Shown here piece by piece: positions 1-7,454 of a DNA stretch of 17,149 nucleotides. The position numbers and the translations under genes were made by a program. The DNA is taken from the NCBI RefSeq assembly GCF_934772795.1, contig NZ_CAKVMR010000044.1, forward strand, positions 1-17,149. The letters run 5' to 3'. The notes under the pieces are model-generated. The model was not told the DNA's origin. It ran no database searches and was given only the letters and a program-made list of their open reading frames with translations. Numbering within the stretch: the first letter of the stretch is position 1; every line of letters starts with the position of its first letter. Source of the DNA: an uncultured Holdemanella sp. GTDB lineage: Bacteria; Bacillota_I; Bacilli_A; Erysipelotrichales; Erysipelotrichaceae.

Positions 1-218
1 ACCGTTGTTTGATCATCAAATTCGACTAATAAATCTAATCGTGGACTCTTCATTTTACTATAGTCTTTTACCATTTCCGAATTCTTTACAACGACATGTT
101 CAACCTTCCTTTCTAAAAATACCGTGAGCAATGATTTTAAGGCATCATTGGCCTCTTTACAATCTTCGCCAAAAACATACTTAAAGGCGAAATCATTTAA
201 TAAATTTGCGCTACGCAT
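1..218 (-). CDS. Rpn-family / PD-(D/E)XK nuclease-like transposase protein, N-terminal part (cut by window edge)
   Basis: The minus strand is open from an ATG at 218 to the left edge, giving 72 codons that start MRSANLLNDFAFKYVFG. The pattern DFAFKYVFG, then a helix ending in LLTVFL, then KSPRLDLLVEFDD resembles the N-terminus of the Rpn / PD-(D/E)XK nuclease family transposases (PDDEXK_2 type). In that family the Asp of the R-x-D-L/I segment belongs to the nuclease core. Members are DNA nucleases that promote RecA-independent recombination and occur in many divergent copies in gut Bacillota. The start is supported by AGAGGTG a few bases upstream. The catalytic E-x-K half would lie outside the window, so activity cannot be judged. 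The assignment rests on a short N-terminal match only. Confidence 0.6.
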   Translation of the reverse strand, partial: MRSANLLNDFAFKYVFGEDCKEANDALKSLLTVFLERKVEHVVVKNSEMVKDYSKMKSPRLDLLVEFDDQTT

Positions 219-546
219 GAGCACCTCTTTTCTAGTAGGCATTTAACCGTTCACCTAGAACTATAAATATCATAATGTCGATTTGTATATTTCTTTGTAG
301 TTTGATTACTTTACTAAACAATGATTCATTATAAAAATCTTTGAATTCAGTTTGTATCGATATTTGAAAGAACTATCATCACTTTTATGTCATAGGACAA
401 GAAACAATTTCATCTTAGTTTATTAACTACAAAGAAGGATTTGACTATTTAATCAACTAGGTGCAATAAATACAAAACATCAATTTGCCTACATACTCTA
501 ATACGTAAAAAAATGAGGCTTTTCTAAAAAATTTTACTTTTTGTAC
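219..546. other. Gene-free AT-rich intergenic region
   Basis: I see no convincing coding region on either strand between the Rpn-like start and the kinase terminator. On the minus strand a TATAAT (complement of 328-333) lies about 110 bases upstream of the Rpn-like start, with a poor -35 (TACAAA, 17-base spacer). It could be that gene's promoter but is weak evidence. No tRNA, repeat or stable hairpin stands out. Confidence 0.5.
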
Positions 547-574
547 AAAAAAAACTAGAATCATAAGACTCTAG
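547..574 (-). terminator. Intrinsic terminator of the hybrid kinase gene
   Basis: On the minus strand, CTAGAGTC-TTAT-GATTCTAG forms an 8-bp stem (one G-U) with a four-base loop and is followed directly by eight T. The first stem bases include the kinase stop codon TAG at 573-571, so transcription ends immediately after the gene. Confidence 0.85.
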
Positions 575-3372
575 CTTTTGTGTTTATTTATAATATCTGT
601 TAATACCACAAACAAATCTTCAATATTGATAGGCTTTGCGATATGACCATCCATACCTGCATCGAATGCTTTTTTCTTATCTTCCTCAAACGCATTGGCC
701 GTCATCGCAACAATAGGTATACTAGCCTTATCCTTATCTTGTAGGTTTCTAATTTCTTTTGTAGCCTTATACCCATCCATTTTAGGCATTTGAATATCCA
801 TTAATATCAAGTCATATGCTCCACAAGGATTTTCTATGACCTTATTCACACATTCAACACCATTCTCTACACGATCTATTTTAAGTCCAGCACGTTCTAA
901 AATAGTAATCGCAATCTCGGCATTTAAATCATTATCTTCCGCTAAAAGAATATGTTTACCATCAAGACCTTCATAATCTAAATCACTATTTTCATTCTTT
1001 TCTTTTAGGTAATAGCATGCATCCGCAATCTTATGCTTAAGTGTTATAGTAAAAGTACTACCCTTACCAAGTTCACTCTTTACATCGATTGTTCCACCAA
1101 GAAGATCCACATATTTCTTAACAATGGCCATACCAAGACCCGTACCAGAAATTTCACTTGTATTCGTTGTTCTTTCACGTGTAAACGCATCAAAAATCTT
1201 TTCTAGATATTCTTGGCTCATACCAATACCTGTATCCGTAATGTCTGTACGAACAATCATATATCCAGGTTCATCACATTCTAATTCATCCACGCTTACC
1301 TTGATTTGTCCATTTGAAGGCGTATATTTTAAGGCATTACTTAAAATATTCACAAACACTTCTTCTACCTTTGTCACATCCGTCAATATATGCGTATGCA
1401 CTACATTTATATTGTATTCAAGATGAATATTCTTTTTCTTCGCCTCATCCTCAAACATTTCAAACAATCTTTGACGAACATCCTCAACATTCGCATAGTT
1501 TTCATCCACTTCCATACGACCACTCTCAATTCGAGCCATATCTAGAATATTATTTAAAATCGACAAAAGAACACTACCAGACTTTTGAAGTTTCTTTAAA
1601 TACTCTGAAACCTTAGAAGATTCATTGCCCTCTAATTCATTCTCCATAAGTTTTGAATATCCCAAGATCGCATTCATAGGCGTACGAATATCATGCGACA
1701 TGTTATGTAAAAACTGTGTTTTCGCAAGACTCGCATCCTCCGCCTTCTTAAGTGCAATCTCTAGTTTATCATTTAACTTTTGCGTATTTTCAGAAGCAAT
1801 TCTAGCCCTTTGTAAAAGTACGAGAATAATAATTATTATGCATAGCGCTAAGACCAGAACCTCTTTCAAATTATCCTTTAAAAACCCATAAAACGTAACC
1901 TTATCCGCCGTACTCTCATACATCGCAATCGCACTGGTCAACATATCTGAAGGCATAGCCTTTATCGTCTTATTCAATATGGATAATAGTGTTGCATCAC
2001 CATCTTTAACCGCAAAACAAACCTCCATCGTTTTTGTCAGAGGAATACTCTTTAAATTCTTATAATTATCAAACAATAAAGCCTGACTCGTACCTATGAT
2101 GAAACAATCCGCTTTTCCATGCACAACCATTTCTGAAGCTTCATCCATCGTTTCACAATCCACCAATTTCCATTGCGGATAACTATACGCAATATGCTGC
2201 TTCAAAGCGACTTTGTTCTTTGGTACAACCACCGTATATACTTCATCCTCATTAAAATTTTCCTTATCCGTAACCGCCATTAAACTATACGTCCAAGCCG
2301 TGTTGGTAAGAGCATAATTGTTTTGTTCGGCAAAATCAGGATTTCGACTCGCATAATAAATCACATCAATCTTATGATTCTGTAACGCTTTGATCATTTT
2401 GTCGTAATCATCAAATGCCACTATATCAAAATCTAACGTATGATTTCCCAAACAATCCCTTGCATAAGAGATATATTCAGTGAGTGTACCACTAAGCTGA
2501 CCACTCCTTTGATCCATAGAAAAGACAACTGGATCATTATCTAAAAAGCCAATTCGAATACTACCATGTTCTTCAATATATGACTTTTCAACACCCGTTA
2601 AAAACTGCGTATAATCCAAAGTAAAATATTTCTTATACAAATCCGCCTTGAAAAAAGGACTATCCTTATCCAATTGGCCCATCGCATAATCCAATTCCTT
2701 TTTAATATCACTACGCTCTTTATTCATCGCAAAATAAATGCCAGACTTACCAATTGTAGTTACACAAGAAATGCCTCTTTCAGACCAAATCGACTCTTCT
2801 AAAGACACAAAACAATCAATTTCATGATTCGCCAATTTCTTTTCAACATCACTATTACCACTTATATTCACATGCTCAGTATGAATACCATTCTTATTCT
2901 CCCACTCTGTAAGCATATTTTCAGGCTCTGTACCCATAAGCACACCCACACGCTTACCATCCAAAGACTTAAAATTCGACGACACAATATCATTATCCAA
3001 TAAATTCGCATACAAAACATACTTTTCTTCACCCATAGGCTCTTCAGAAAACAACATCTTTTCTGCACGATCATCCGTATACGAAATATCACCCATGATA
3101 TCAATCTCACCATTTTCAAGCTTTTCAAAACAGTTTGACCAATCACACTTCACATACTCAAACTTCCATCCTGTATATCCAGCCAAAGCCTGCATTAGTT
3201 CATATCCATAACCACGCCTTACACCATGTTCATCCACATAATTAAAAGTATCTTCAAAAGATCCAACGCGAATAGTCTTTTCTGCTTCATCTGCCAAACA
3301 AGGCATACACAGTGTGAATATGATGAATATGCTGATACATACCGCTCCAAACCTTTTCATTATTCTATTCAT
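571..3372 (-). CDS. Hybrid sensor histidine kinase with two periplasmic SBP domains and a receiver (BvgS/EvgS-like)
   Basis: A 933-aa membrane sensor. In order it has a signal/anchor peptide (about 1-27), two tandem solute-binding-protein family 3 modules (about 32-255 and 265-490), one transmembrane helix (about 504-522, VLVLALCIIIIILVLL), a short coiled linker, HisKA with phosphoacceptor His560 in NMSHDIRTPMNAILGY, HATPase_c (N box NILSNALKYT, G boxes DTGIGM and GTGLGMAIVKKY), and a receiver with acidic pair Glu812/Asp813, phospho-Asp859 in LILMDIQMPKMDGY and Lys913. All key catalytic residues are present. No HPt or output domain follows, so a separate phosphotransfer partner is needed; none is encoded in this window. 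The likely signal is a small periplasmic ligand such as an amino acid, but this is unknown. An upstream in-frame TTG at 3390 is possible, but ATG at 3372 has AGGGAG about 8 bases before it and yields a clean signal peptide, so I use it. It has its own promoter and terminator. Confidence 0.93.
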   Translation of the reverse strand: MNRIMKRFGAVCISIFIIFTLCMPCLADEAEKTIRVGSFEDTFNYVDEHGVRRGYGYELMQALAGYTGWKFEYVKCDWSNCFEKLENGEIDIMGDISYTDDRAEKMLFSEEPMGEEKYVLYANLLDNDIVSSNFKSLDGKRVGVLMGTEPENMLTEWENKNGIHTEHVNISGNSDVEKKLANHEIDCFVSLEESIWSERGISCVTTIGKSGIYFAMNKERSDIKKELDYAMGQLDKDSPFFKADLYKKYFTLDYTQFLTGVEKSYIEEHGSIRIGFLDNDPVVFSMDQRSGQLSGTLTEYISYARDCLGNHTLDFDIVAFDDYDKMIKALQNHKIDVIYYASRNPDFAEQNNYALTNTAWTYSLMAVTDKENFNEDEVYTVVVPKNKVALKQHIAYSYPQWKLVDCETMDEASEMVVHGKADCFIIGTSQALLFDNYKNLKSIPLTKTMEVCFAVKDGDATLLSILNKTIKAMPSDMLTSAIAMYESTADKVTFYGFLKDNLKEVLVLALCIIIIILVLLQRARIASENTQKLNDKLEIALKKAEDASLAKTQFLHNMSHDIRTPMNAILGYSKLMENELEGNESSKVSEYLKKLQKSGSVLLSILNNILDMARIESGRMEVDENYANVEDVRQRLFEMFEDEAKKKNIHLEYNINVVHTHILTDVTKVEEVFVNILSNALKYTPSNGQIKVSVDELECDEPGYMIVRTDITDTGIGMSQEYLEKIFDAFTRERTTNTSEISGTGLGMAIVKKYVDLLGGTIDVKSELGKGSTFTITLKHKIADACYYLKEKNENSDLDYEGLDGKHILLAEDNDLNAEIAITILERAGLKIDRVENGVECVNKVIENPCGAYDLILMDIQMPKMDGYKATKEIRNLQDKDKASIPIVAMTANAFEEDKKKAFDAGMDGHIAKPINIEDLFVVLTDIINKHKS

Positions 3373-3412
3373 AAGTATCTCCCTAACCAAAACAACCTAA
3401 TCTATATAAAAA

Positions 3413-3442
3413 ATTATATATTCTTGCATAATTTTCAGTCAA
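3413..3442 (-). promoter_or_regulatory. Promoter of the hybrid kinase gene
   Basis: On the minus strand TTGACT (3442-3437), an 18-base spacer and TATAAT (3418-3413) form a near-consensus sigma-A promoter. The expected start is near 3406, giving a leader of about 34 bases before the ATG at 3372. It lies downstream of the small-RNA terminator, so the kinase is probably transcribed independently. Confidence 0.7.
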
Positions 3443-3494
3443 GAAAACGAACTCATTTTTTATAAAATATAACCATTTTATATAATTCAAAAAC

Positions 3495-3526
3495 AAAAAA
3501 AGAGGAAGAGACCCGCAGGTTCTTCC
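3495..3526 (-). terminator. Intrinsic terminator of the candidate small RNA (also a stop for the upstream operon)
   Basis: On the minus strand GGAAGA-ACC, loop TGCG, GGT-(bulged C)-TCTTCC makes a 9-bp stem with one bulge, followed by TCTTTTTTT. It would end both the small RNA and any transcript running out of the lipoprotein gene, isolating the operon from the kinase. Confidence 0.8.
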
Positions 3527-3565
3527 CCGCCTGTAGGCTTCGCAAGTTTCTACAGAACGATCACT
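3495..3565 (-). ncRNA. Candidate small RNA (about 70 nt) or terminated leader upstream of the kinase
   Basis: A self-contained transcription unit lies between the lipoprotein stop and the kinase promoter. A near-consensus promoter (3600-3572) predicts a start near 3565, and an intrinsic terminator ends it near 3495. The RNA folds as a 5' hairpin CTGTAG...CTACAG (with a nested CTT-GCG-AAG) followed by the terminator hairpin. Competing pairings also exist: GTTCT with AGAAC, and GCGGG with CCTGC around a GAAGAA loop. These overlap the terminator's 5' arm. It is much more GC-rich than its flanks and has no convincing ORF. I do not recognise an RNA family; it does not match the 6S, SRP or common riboswitch cores I know. 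An independent sRNA is favoured because the kinase has its own promoter downstream. An attenuator leader that reads through into the kinase is the alternative. Confidence 0.6.
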
Positions 3566-3571
3566 GAATTT

Positions 3572-3600
3572 AGAATACGCCATCTTAAAAGTTGAGTCAA
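3572..3600 (-). promoter_or_regulatory. Promoter of the candidate small RNA
   Basis: On the minus strand TTGACT (3600-3595), a 17-base spacer and TATTCT (3577-3572) begin six bases after the lipoprotein stop codon (3608-3606). The predicted start is the A at about 3565. A promoter placed this tightly after a stop, with a terminator about 70 bases on, argues for a dedicated short transcript. Confidence 0.65.
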
Positions 3601-3605
3601 TACAT

Positions 3606-3899
3606 TTAGTGTACATTATCTACTAATCTATCTGGAATTAATTCATTGTTTTCATATTTAAAGACATATTGTTTGTTTAAATCTTTATTCTTTAATGAAA
3701 ACCATACTTCTGTATCCGACTGCATTGTGATTGAATCCACATAATATTGTTCATCCTCAATTTGATCATTTGCGCTTTTAATCAATTCCTCATCTGAATA
3801 TGGTATTGATGCTTGAACTTCTTTAGTCTCTCTAAGTTCGGGTTGTGCTTGTGTACAAGCTGTTAATAATAAAAGAAATAATATTCCTAATCTTTTCAT
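3606..3899 (-). CDS. Small putative lipoprotein, function unknown
   Basis: A 97-aa protein with a type II signal peptide: MKRLG, a hydrophobic stretch, then the lipobox LTAC with the lipidated Cys at residue 15. The mature part of about 80 residues is polar and resembles a small PepSY/DUF-like beta-rich domain (EDEQYYVDSITMQSDTEVWF), but I cannot assign a family. It should be anchored on the outer face of the membrane. Its ATG overlaps the stop codon of the upstream GH101-like gene as ATGA (3899-3896), so it is probably translated by coupling. It is odd that an exported lipoprotein is coupled to a hydrolase with no export signal. It is the last gene of the operon. Confidence 0.8.
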   Translation of the reverse strand: MKRLGILFLLLLTACTQAQPELRETKEVQASIPYSDEELIKSANDQIEDEQYYVDSITMQSDTEVWFSLKNKDLNKQYVFKYENNELIPDRLVDNVH

Positions 3900-5620
3900 A
3901 CAATTCTATACGTGTTCTCTTTTGTGTTGATCTCAATTGTGATGTTGTTACTAAATGTGGCCTGTTGAATATGATCATTGATAATTCTATGTTTAACCAT
4001 CTCTTCATTCTTGATTTTTTGATAAAAATCTAGAACAACATTTGCACGTTTAATTCGATCTTCTATGGATAAGCCATCGGAGCCAAAATTACCATCCACA
4101 TTATCATAAGGTGCATTTCTTACGACATATGGAATACCACCATTTAGTAACGCATACAACATATAGTCTTCTTGTTTTTTATCCATTGGCCAAGGAAGTA
4201 TGAAACAATCATGATACACAAGATTAAATAAAGGTACTGCTATTCCCATTCTTTTCGCATTTTCTTCTTTCATCATAAATTCATAAGGCCCATAATGAGA
4301 AAATACTAGTTCACGCATTGCCCAATCACTACACTCTTCACTCGAAGGTATGATTCCTCTATTTATCATAAATTGAAAACAAGCTCTTCGATATTCCATA
4401 CACTCTTTTCTAGTCATCAAATGCTCTGGATTAAAACACTCATCCATTTCATTACAAGAGAAAACGTCTAAGTATACACAATCCAAATCAATATGTTTTA
4501 AGATTTCAGTGTAGTTTCTTTTTACATACTTAGGTGCTAGACTTGCACACAAATAGTTTTGTCTTCCCCCAGCCCAATTGGCATGTTCAAGCACACTACC
4601 ATCTTCTAACTGAATGGCTTCATTTTCATTATGTGTTTTAGCCTTATAGTAATAATCACGATACTGATCATGTAAACCAAATAAGTCATTTTGTGTACTC
4701 AAACTTTTCTGAAGGCTCTCTAGACCATTCCATCCACCAGCTTCAATACATGCCGGCAAATAATCCGGATGAAAATTATCATAACCAGGATCTCCCCAAC
4801 CATCCAAATGAAGATAGAGTTTAAAAGAACCCAAACTATGAAGCTTTTGAATCATTTCCTTTACGGAATCAAAAGAATGAATCACATCCTTCTGACCATT
4901 ATAGAATCTAGAATCCTTTTCCGTATGTGCCTTAATACCTGTATGTACTACAGCACACTGCTGAAGATCTGATATTTTATTTAAATTGACTTCCTTCTCC
5001 TTTAAACTCTTAAATAAACCCGTTTCTTTTACATACTCTCGATAAATCTTACATGCACGATTATAATCCATATTACTTTCAAAAGAATATCGAACTACAC
5101 GCTTATATCGCATCTTACCTAAACTTGTCAACCACACAAATTGAAGTCGTGTACCCCTATCATCATGATCAATTTTATATTTAGAATCCCATGGCGTTTC
5201 ATTAATTGCGACATACCCTTTTCCATTATTCGTTTGACTAAGCCAAGGCATATAGGCAGCACAACTTGTAAACTGACCATCAAAGGCAATCTTACTATAA
5301 TCATACTCATACCGATTGGGAATCAATAATCCTTGCATATAAGGAATCGTTGAATAGCCATCCTTATCTTCACATACAAAACTATCCGGCCAGTGAACCT
5401 CTTTAACATTCTCATCCGCTTTGGGTATCCACTCAAAATAATAATGATTCGTACTATCTTCTTTCCAAATATATGTATCAAAATATTTATAAATATTATA
5501 AATACCCTTACCTAATCCAGTCACTCTTTCTTCTGACTTGATAAAATCATCACTAAATTTTATTTTTTGATCCTCTTTTGTCACATAAAACGAATCATGA
5601 TTTCGAATCCAATTTTCCAT
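3896..5620 (-). CDS. Putative glycoside hydrolase, GH101/DUF5696-like (cytoplasmic)
   Basis: A 574-aa protein with no signal peptide or membrane segment. The N-terminal half (about 1-210) looks like a beta-sandwich. The second half has TIM-barrel features of the GH101-like clan: LYLHLDGWGDPGYDNFHPDY (about 268-287), FGLHDQY (about 314-320), then CVYLDVFSCNE with candidate nucleophile Asp385, and GIIPSSEECSDWA with candidate acid/base Glu428 or Glu429. GH101 enzymes remove the O-glycan core disaccharide from glycoproteins, but they are much larger and secreted, so the substrate here is unknown and only a fold-level role is claimed. An upstream in-frame TTG at 5626 is less likely, since AGAGG lies 9 bases before ATG 5620. 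It follows the GH13 gene after a 45-base gap with a hairpin, and its stop overlaps the lipoprotein start. Intracellular breakdown of imported oligosaccharides together with GH13 is an inference. Confidence 0.6.
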   Translation of the reverse strand: MENWIRNHDSFYVTKEDQKIKFSDDFIKSEERVTGLGKGIYNIYKYFDTYIWKEDSTNHYYFEWIPKADENVKEVHWPDSFVCEDKDGYSTIPYMQGLLIPNRYEYDYSKIAFDGQFTSCAAYMPWLSQTNNGKGYVAINETPWDSKYKIDHDDRGTRLQFVWLTSLGKMRYKRVVRYSFESNMDYNRACKIYREYVKETGLFKSLKEKEVNLNKISDLQQCAVVHTGIKAHTEKDSRFYNGQKDVIHSFDSVKEMIQKLHSLGSFKLYLHLDGWGDPGYDNFHPDYLPACIEAGGWNGLESLQKSLSTQNDLFGLHDQYRDYYYKAKTHNENEAIQLEDGSVLEHANWAGGRQNYLCASLAPKYVKRNYTEILKHIDLDCVYLDVFSCNEMDECFNPEHLMTRKECMEYRRACFQFMINRGIIPSSEECSDWAMRELVFSHYGPYEFMMKEENAKRMGIAVPLFNLVYHDCFILPWPMDKKQEDYMLYALLNGGIPYVVRNAPYDNVDGNFGSDGLSIEDRIKRANVVLDFYQKIKNEEMVKHRIINDHIQQATFSNNITIEINTKENTYRIV

Positions 5621-5652
5621 ATACAAATACCTCTTCTAAATGATACCATATG

Positions 5653-5677
5653 AAAAAAGTATCAATTACGATACTTT
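5653..5677 (-). terminator. Hairpin plus short T-tract between the GH13 and GH101-like genes
   Basis: On the minus strand AAAGTATC-GTAATT-GATACTTT followed by Ts (six T in a row in all) forms an 8-bp stem, with the GH13 stop codon TAA in its loop. The stem is AT-rich, so termination is probably partial. A second GTATC 12 bases further on (complement of 5642-5646) can pair with the same GATAC arm, giving a mutually exclusive hairpin. Confidence 0.55.
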
Positions 5678-6964
5678 CTTTAATATTCTTACTTCATAAG
5701 GCTTGAACTCAAATGCATTATTAATATGTAGTTCTTCATTCGTTTCTAAGTCAATGAAGTTGCCTTGTCCATTAAAACCTAGAGTCTGTGCTTCATTTTT
5801 CATATTCATACAGATCCATAGACATTCCTTTTCATCTTGTCTTTGATAGATACAAGCCGTGTTTGTGATGCCAATCTGCGTGTAGTCACCATAAGAAAGG
5901 GCTGAATGCGTATGTTTTAGGTTGATTAATCTTTGAATTGAGTCTGTCAATTCATTCCACTCAAATACTTTGATTTCAGGTCTAAGATCTGTGTCATTCC
6001 AATTTTTTGTACCTTCCATACCCCATTCACTACCATAATAGATACATGGAATACCTGGCATTGTAAATAACATCGTATAAATTAAAGGCAATTGGTTTTT
6101 ATCCTCTAGAATCGATGCGACTCTTACCACATCATGATTATCCACAAAATTAAACAAATGTTTACCTGTATATAAACACCATGGATCTTTGCCAAATTGA
6201 CGGTTCAATGAATATAGGATTTCATAGAAGTTGGCTGAATTAAAACTTGAATACAATCCTTTATAACACTCATAGTTTGTGACTGAATCCAACATATTTT
6301 CATTCATCCACTGATTGTAGTCACCATGTAGTGTTTCTCCTAAAAGGAAGAAATCTCGACTTACATGATTATGTAATGTTTGAAGGAAGTTTTTATCTAG
6401 ACAATACGCTACATCGAGTCTTAAACCATCAATATGAAATTCTTCTTGCCAAAAATCAACTACACTTAATATATAATTCACGACATCTTGATTTTGAAGA
6501 TTCAACTTCACTAAGATGTCATTGCCTTCCCAATCCTGGTACCAGAATCCATCATCATAGTGATTGTTTCCATTAAAATCAATATAGAACCAATCTTTAT
6601 AAGGCGAATCCCATTTCTTCTCTAAAACATCTTGAAACGCAAAGAAATCACGTCCCACATGATTAAATACGGCATCTAAAATAATTTTGATCCCATTTTC
6701 ATGGAATTGAGTTATGACTTCTTTTAAGTCTTCATTGGTACCCAATCTTGTATCCAACGTTTTAAAATCCGTTGTATCATAGCCATGTGTACGACTTTCA
6801 AAGATGGGATTCAACATAATACAATCAACTTTTAATTTCTTTAAATGCGGAATAAAATCCTCTAATTTATGAATACGATGTTCTAGAACATGATCATTCT
6901 CAAATGGAGCTCCACAAGCACCAAAAGGATAGATTTGATAAAATACACTCTCATTTGCCCACAT
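5666..6964 (-). CDS. GH13 alpha-amylase-family glycoside hydrolase (cytoplasmic, maltodextrin-type)
   Basis: A 432-aa (beta/alpha)8-barrel enzyme of family GH13. All conserved regions are present: region I DAVFNH (97-102), region II GLRLDVAY with nucleophile Asp184, region III LLGETLHG with acid/base Glu210, and region IV FVDNHD with transition-state Asp278. The WFYIDFNGN and GFWYQDWEGN segments (about 125-147) resemble the B-domain loop of neopullulanase/cyclomaltodextrinase-like enzymes, but the N-domain of those enzymes is missing. There is no signal peptide, so it likely acts on imported malto-oligosaccharides or on storage glucan. A C-terminal beta domain (about 350-432) closes the protein. 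The start is supported by AAAGGAG, which lies inside the end of ybaK. The gap to the ybaK stop is four bases, so the two are probably coupled. The exact substrate cannot be read from the sequence. Confidence 0.9.
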   Translation of the reverse strand: MWANESVFYQIYPFGACGAPFENDHVLEHRIHKLEDFIPHLKKLKVDCIMLNPIFESRTHGYDTTDFKTLDTRLGTNEDLKEVITQFHENGIKIILDAVFNHVGRDFFAFQDVLEKKWDSPYKDWFYIDFNGNNHYDDGFWYQDWEGNDILVKLNLQNQDVVNYILSVVDFWQEEFHIDGLRLDVAYCLDKNFLQTLHNHVSRDFFLLGETLHGDYNQWMNENMLDSVTNYECYKGLYSSFNSANFYEILYSLNRQFGKDPWCLYTGKHLFNFVDNHDVVRVASILEDKNQLPLIYTMLFTMPGIPCIYYGSEWGMEGTKNWNDTDLRPEIKVFEWNELTDSIQRLINLKHTHSALSYGDYTQIGITNTACIYQRQDEKECLWICMNMKNEAQTLGFNGQGNFIDLETNEELHINNAFEFKPYEVRILKKVS

Positions 6965-6968
6965 AATG

Positions 6969-7454
6969 TTACTCCTTTGTGATATCTCCTGCTTGAACTT
7001 GAATTAAATCCATCAATGTCTTTGGATCCATCTCAATCTGCATACCAATCTTACCTGCACTAAAATAAATCTTATCCTGATTTAAACAATCCTTTTCAAT
7101 AAAGGTACGAAACTGTTTCTTCATACCTAATGGAGAACATCCACCACGAATATAACCCGTAATCTTATTGATATCCTTCACATGAATCATCTCACACGAT
7201 TTAACTCCGGCTATTTTGGCACATTTCTTTAGATCCAGCTCCTTTTCGACCGGAAGCATATACACTAAGTATTCCTTTGTGTTGGCCTGGGTAACTAATG
7301 TTTTATACACCGCTTCAACTGGCTGATGTAACATATTCGCAACATGCACACCATCCACGGGATCCCCATCTTTATGTTCATACGTATGCGCTTCATATTC
7401 TACTTTATGCTGATCTAAAAAACGCATCGCATTGGTTTTTTGAATCTTTTTCAT
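6969..7454 (-). CDS. ybaK: Cys-tRNA(Pro)/Cys-tRNA(Cys) deacylase, YbaK/EbsC family
   Basis: A 161-aa protein covering the whole YbaK/ProX-like editing domain, with the usual length. Family hallmarks are VYKTLV with the conserved catalytic-region Lys (about residue 51), LPVEKELDLKK, and the glycine-rich GYIRGGCSPLGMKK. YbaK hydrolyses Cys mischarged on tRNA(Pro) by prolyl-tRNA synthetase, in trans, in the cytoplasm. It is a housekeeping quality-control gene and is probably here by operon shuffling rather than for a nitrogen role. Its ATG overlaps the TGA of the upstream ANTAR gene (ATGA, 7454-7451), implying translational coupling, and it ends four bases before the GH13 start. Confidence 0.9.
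   Translation of the reverse strand: MKKIQKTNAMRFLDQHKVEYEAHTYEHKDGDPVDGVHVANMLHQPVEAVYKTLVTQANTKEYLVYMLPVEKELDLKKCAKIAGVKSCEMIHVKDINKITGYIRGGCSPLGMKKQFRTFIEKDCLNQDKIYFSAGKIGMQIEMDPKTLMDLIQVQAGDITKE

Noticed and set aside
3495..3565. Identity as 6S RNA, SRP RNA or a known riboswitch
   Set aside because: At about 70 nt it is too short for 6S, it lacks the SRP GGAAG/GCAGC core, and I could not match the conserved cores of the riboswitch classes I know.
3383..3616. Open frame of 77 codons on the minus strand across the small-RNA region
   Set aside because: It runs through the promoter, hairpins and terminator of the small-RNA unit and into the kinase promoter, has no good ribosome binding site, and the product resembles no protein family.
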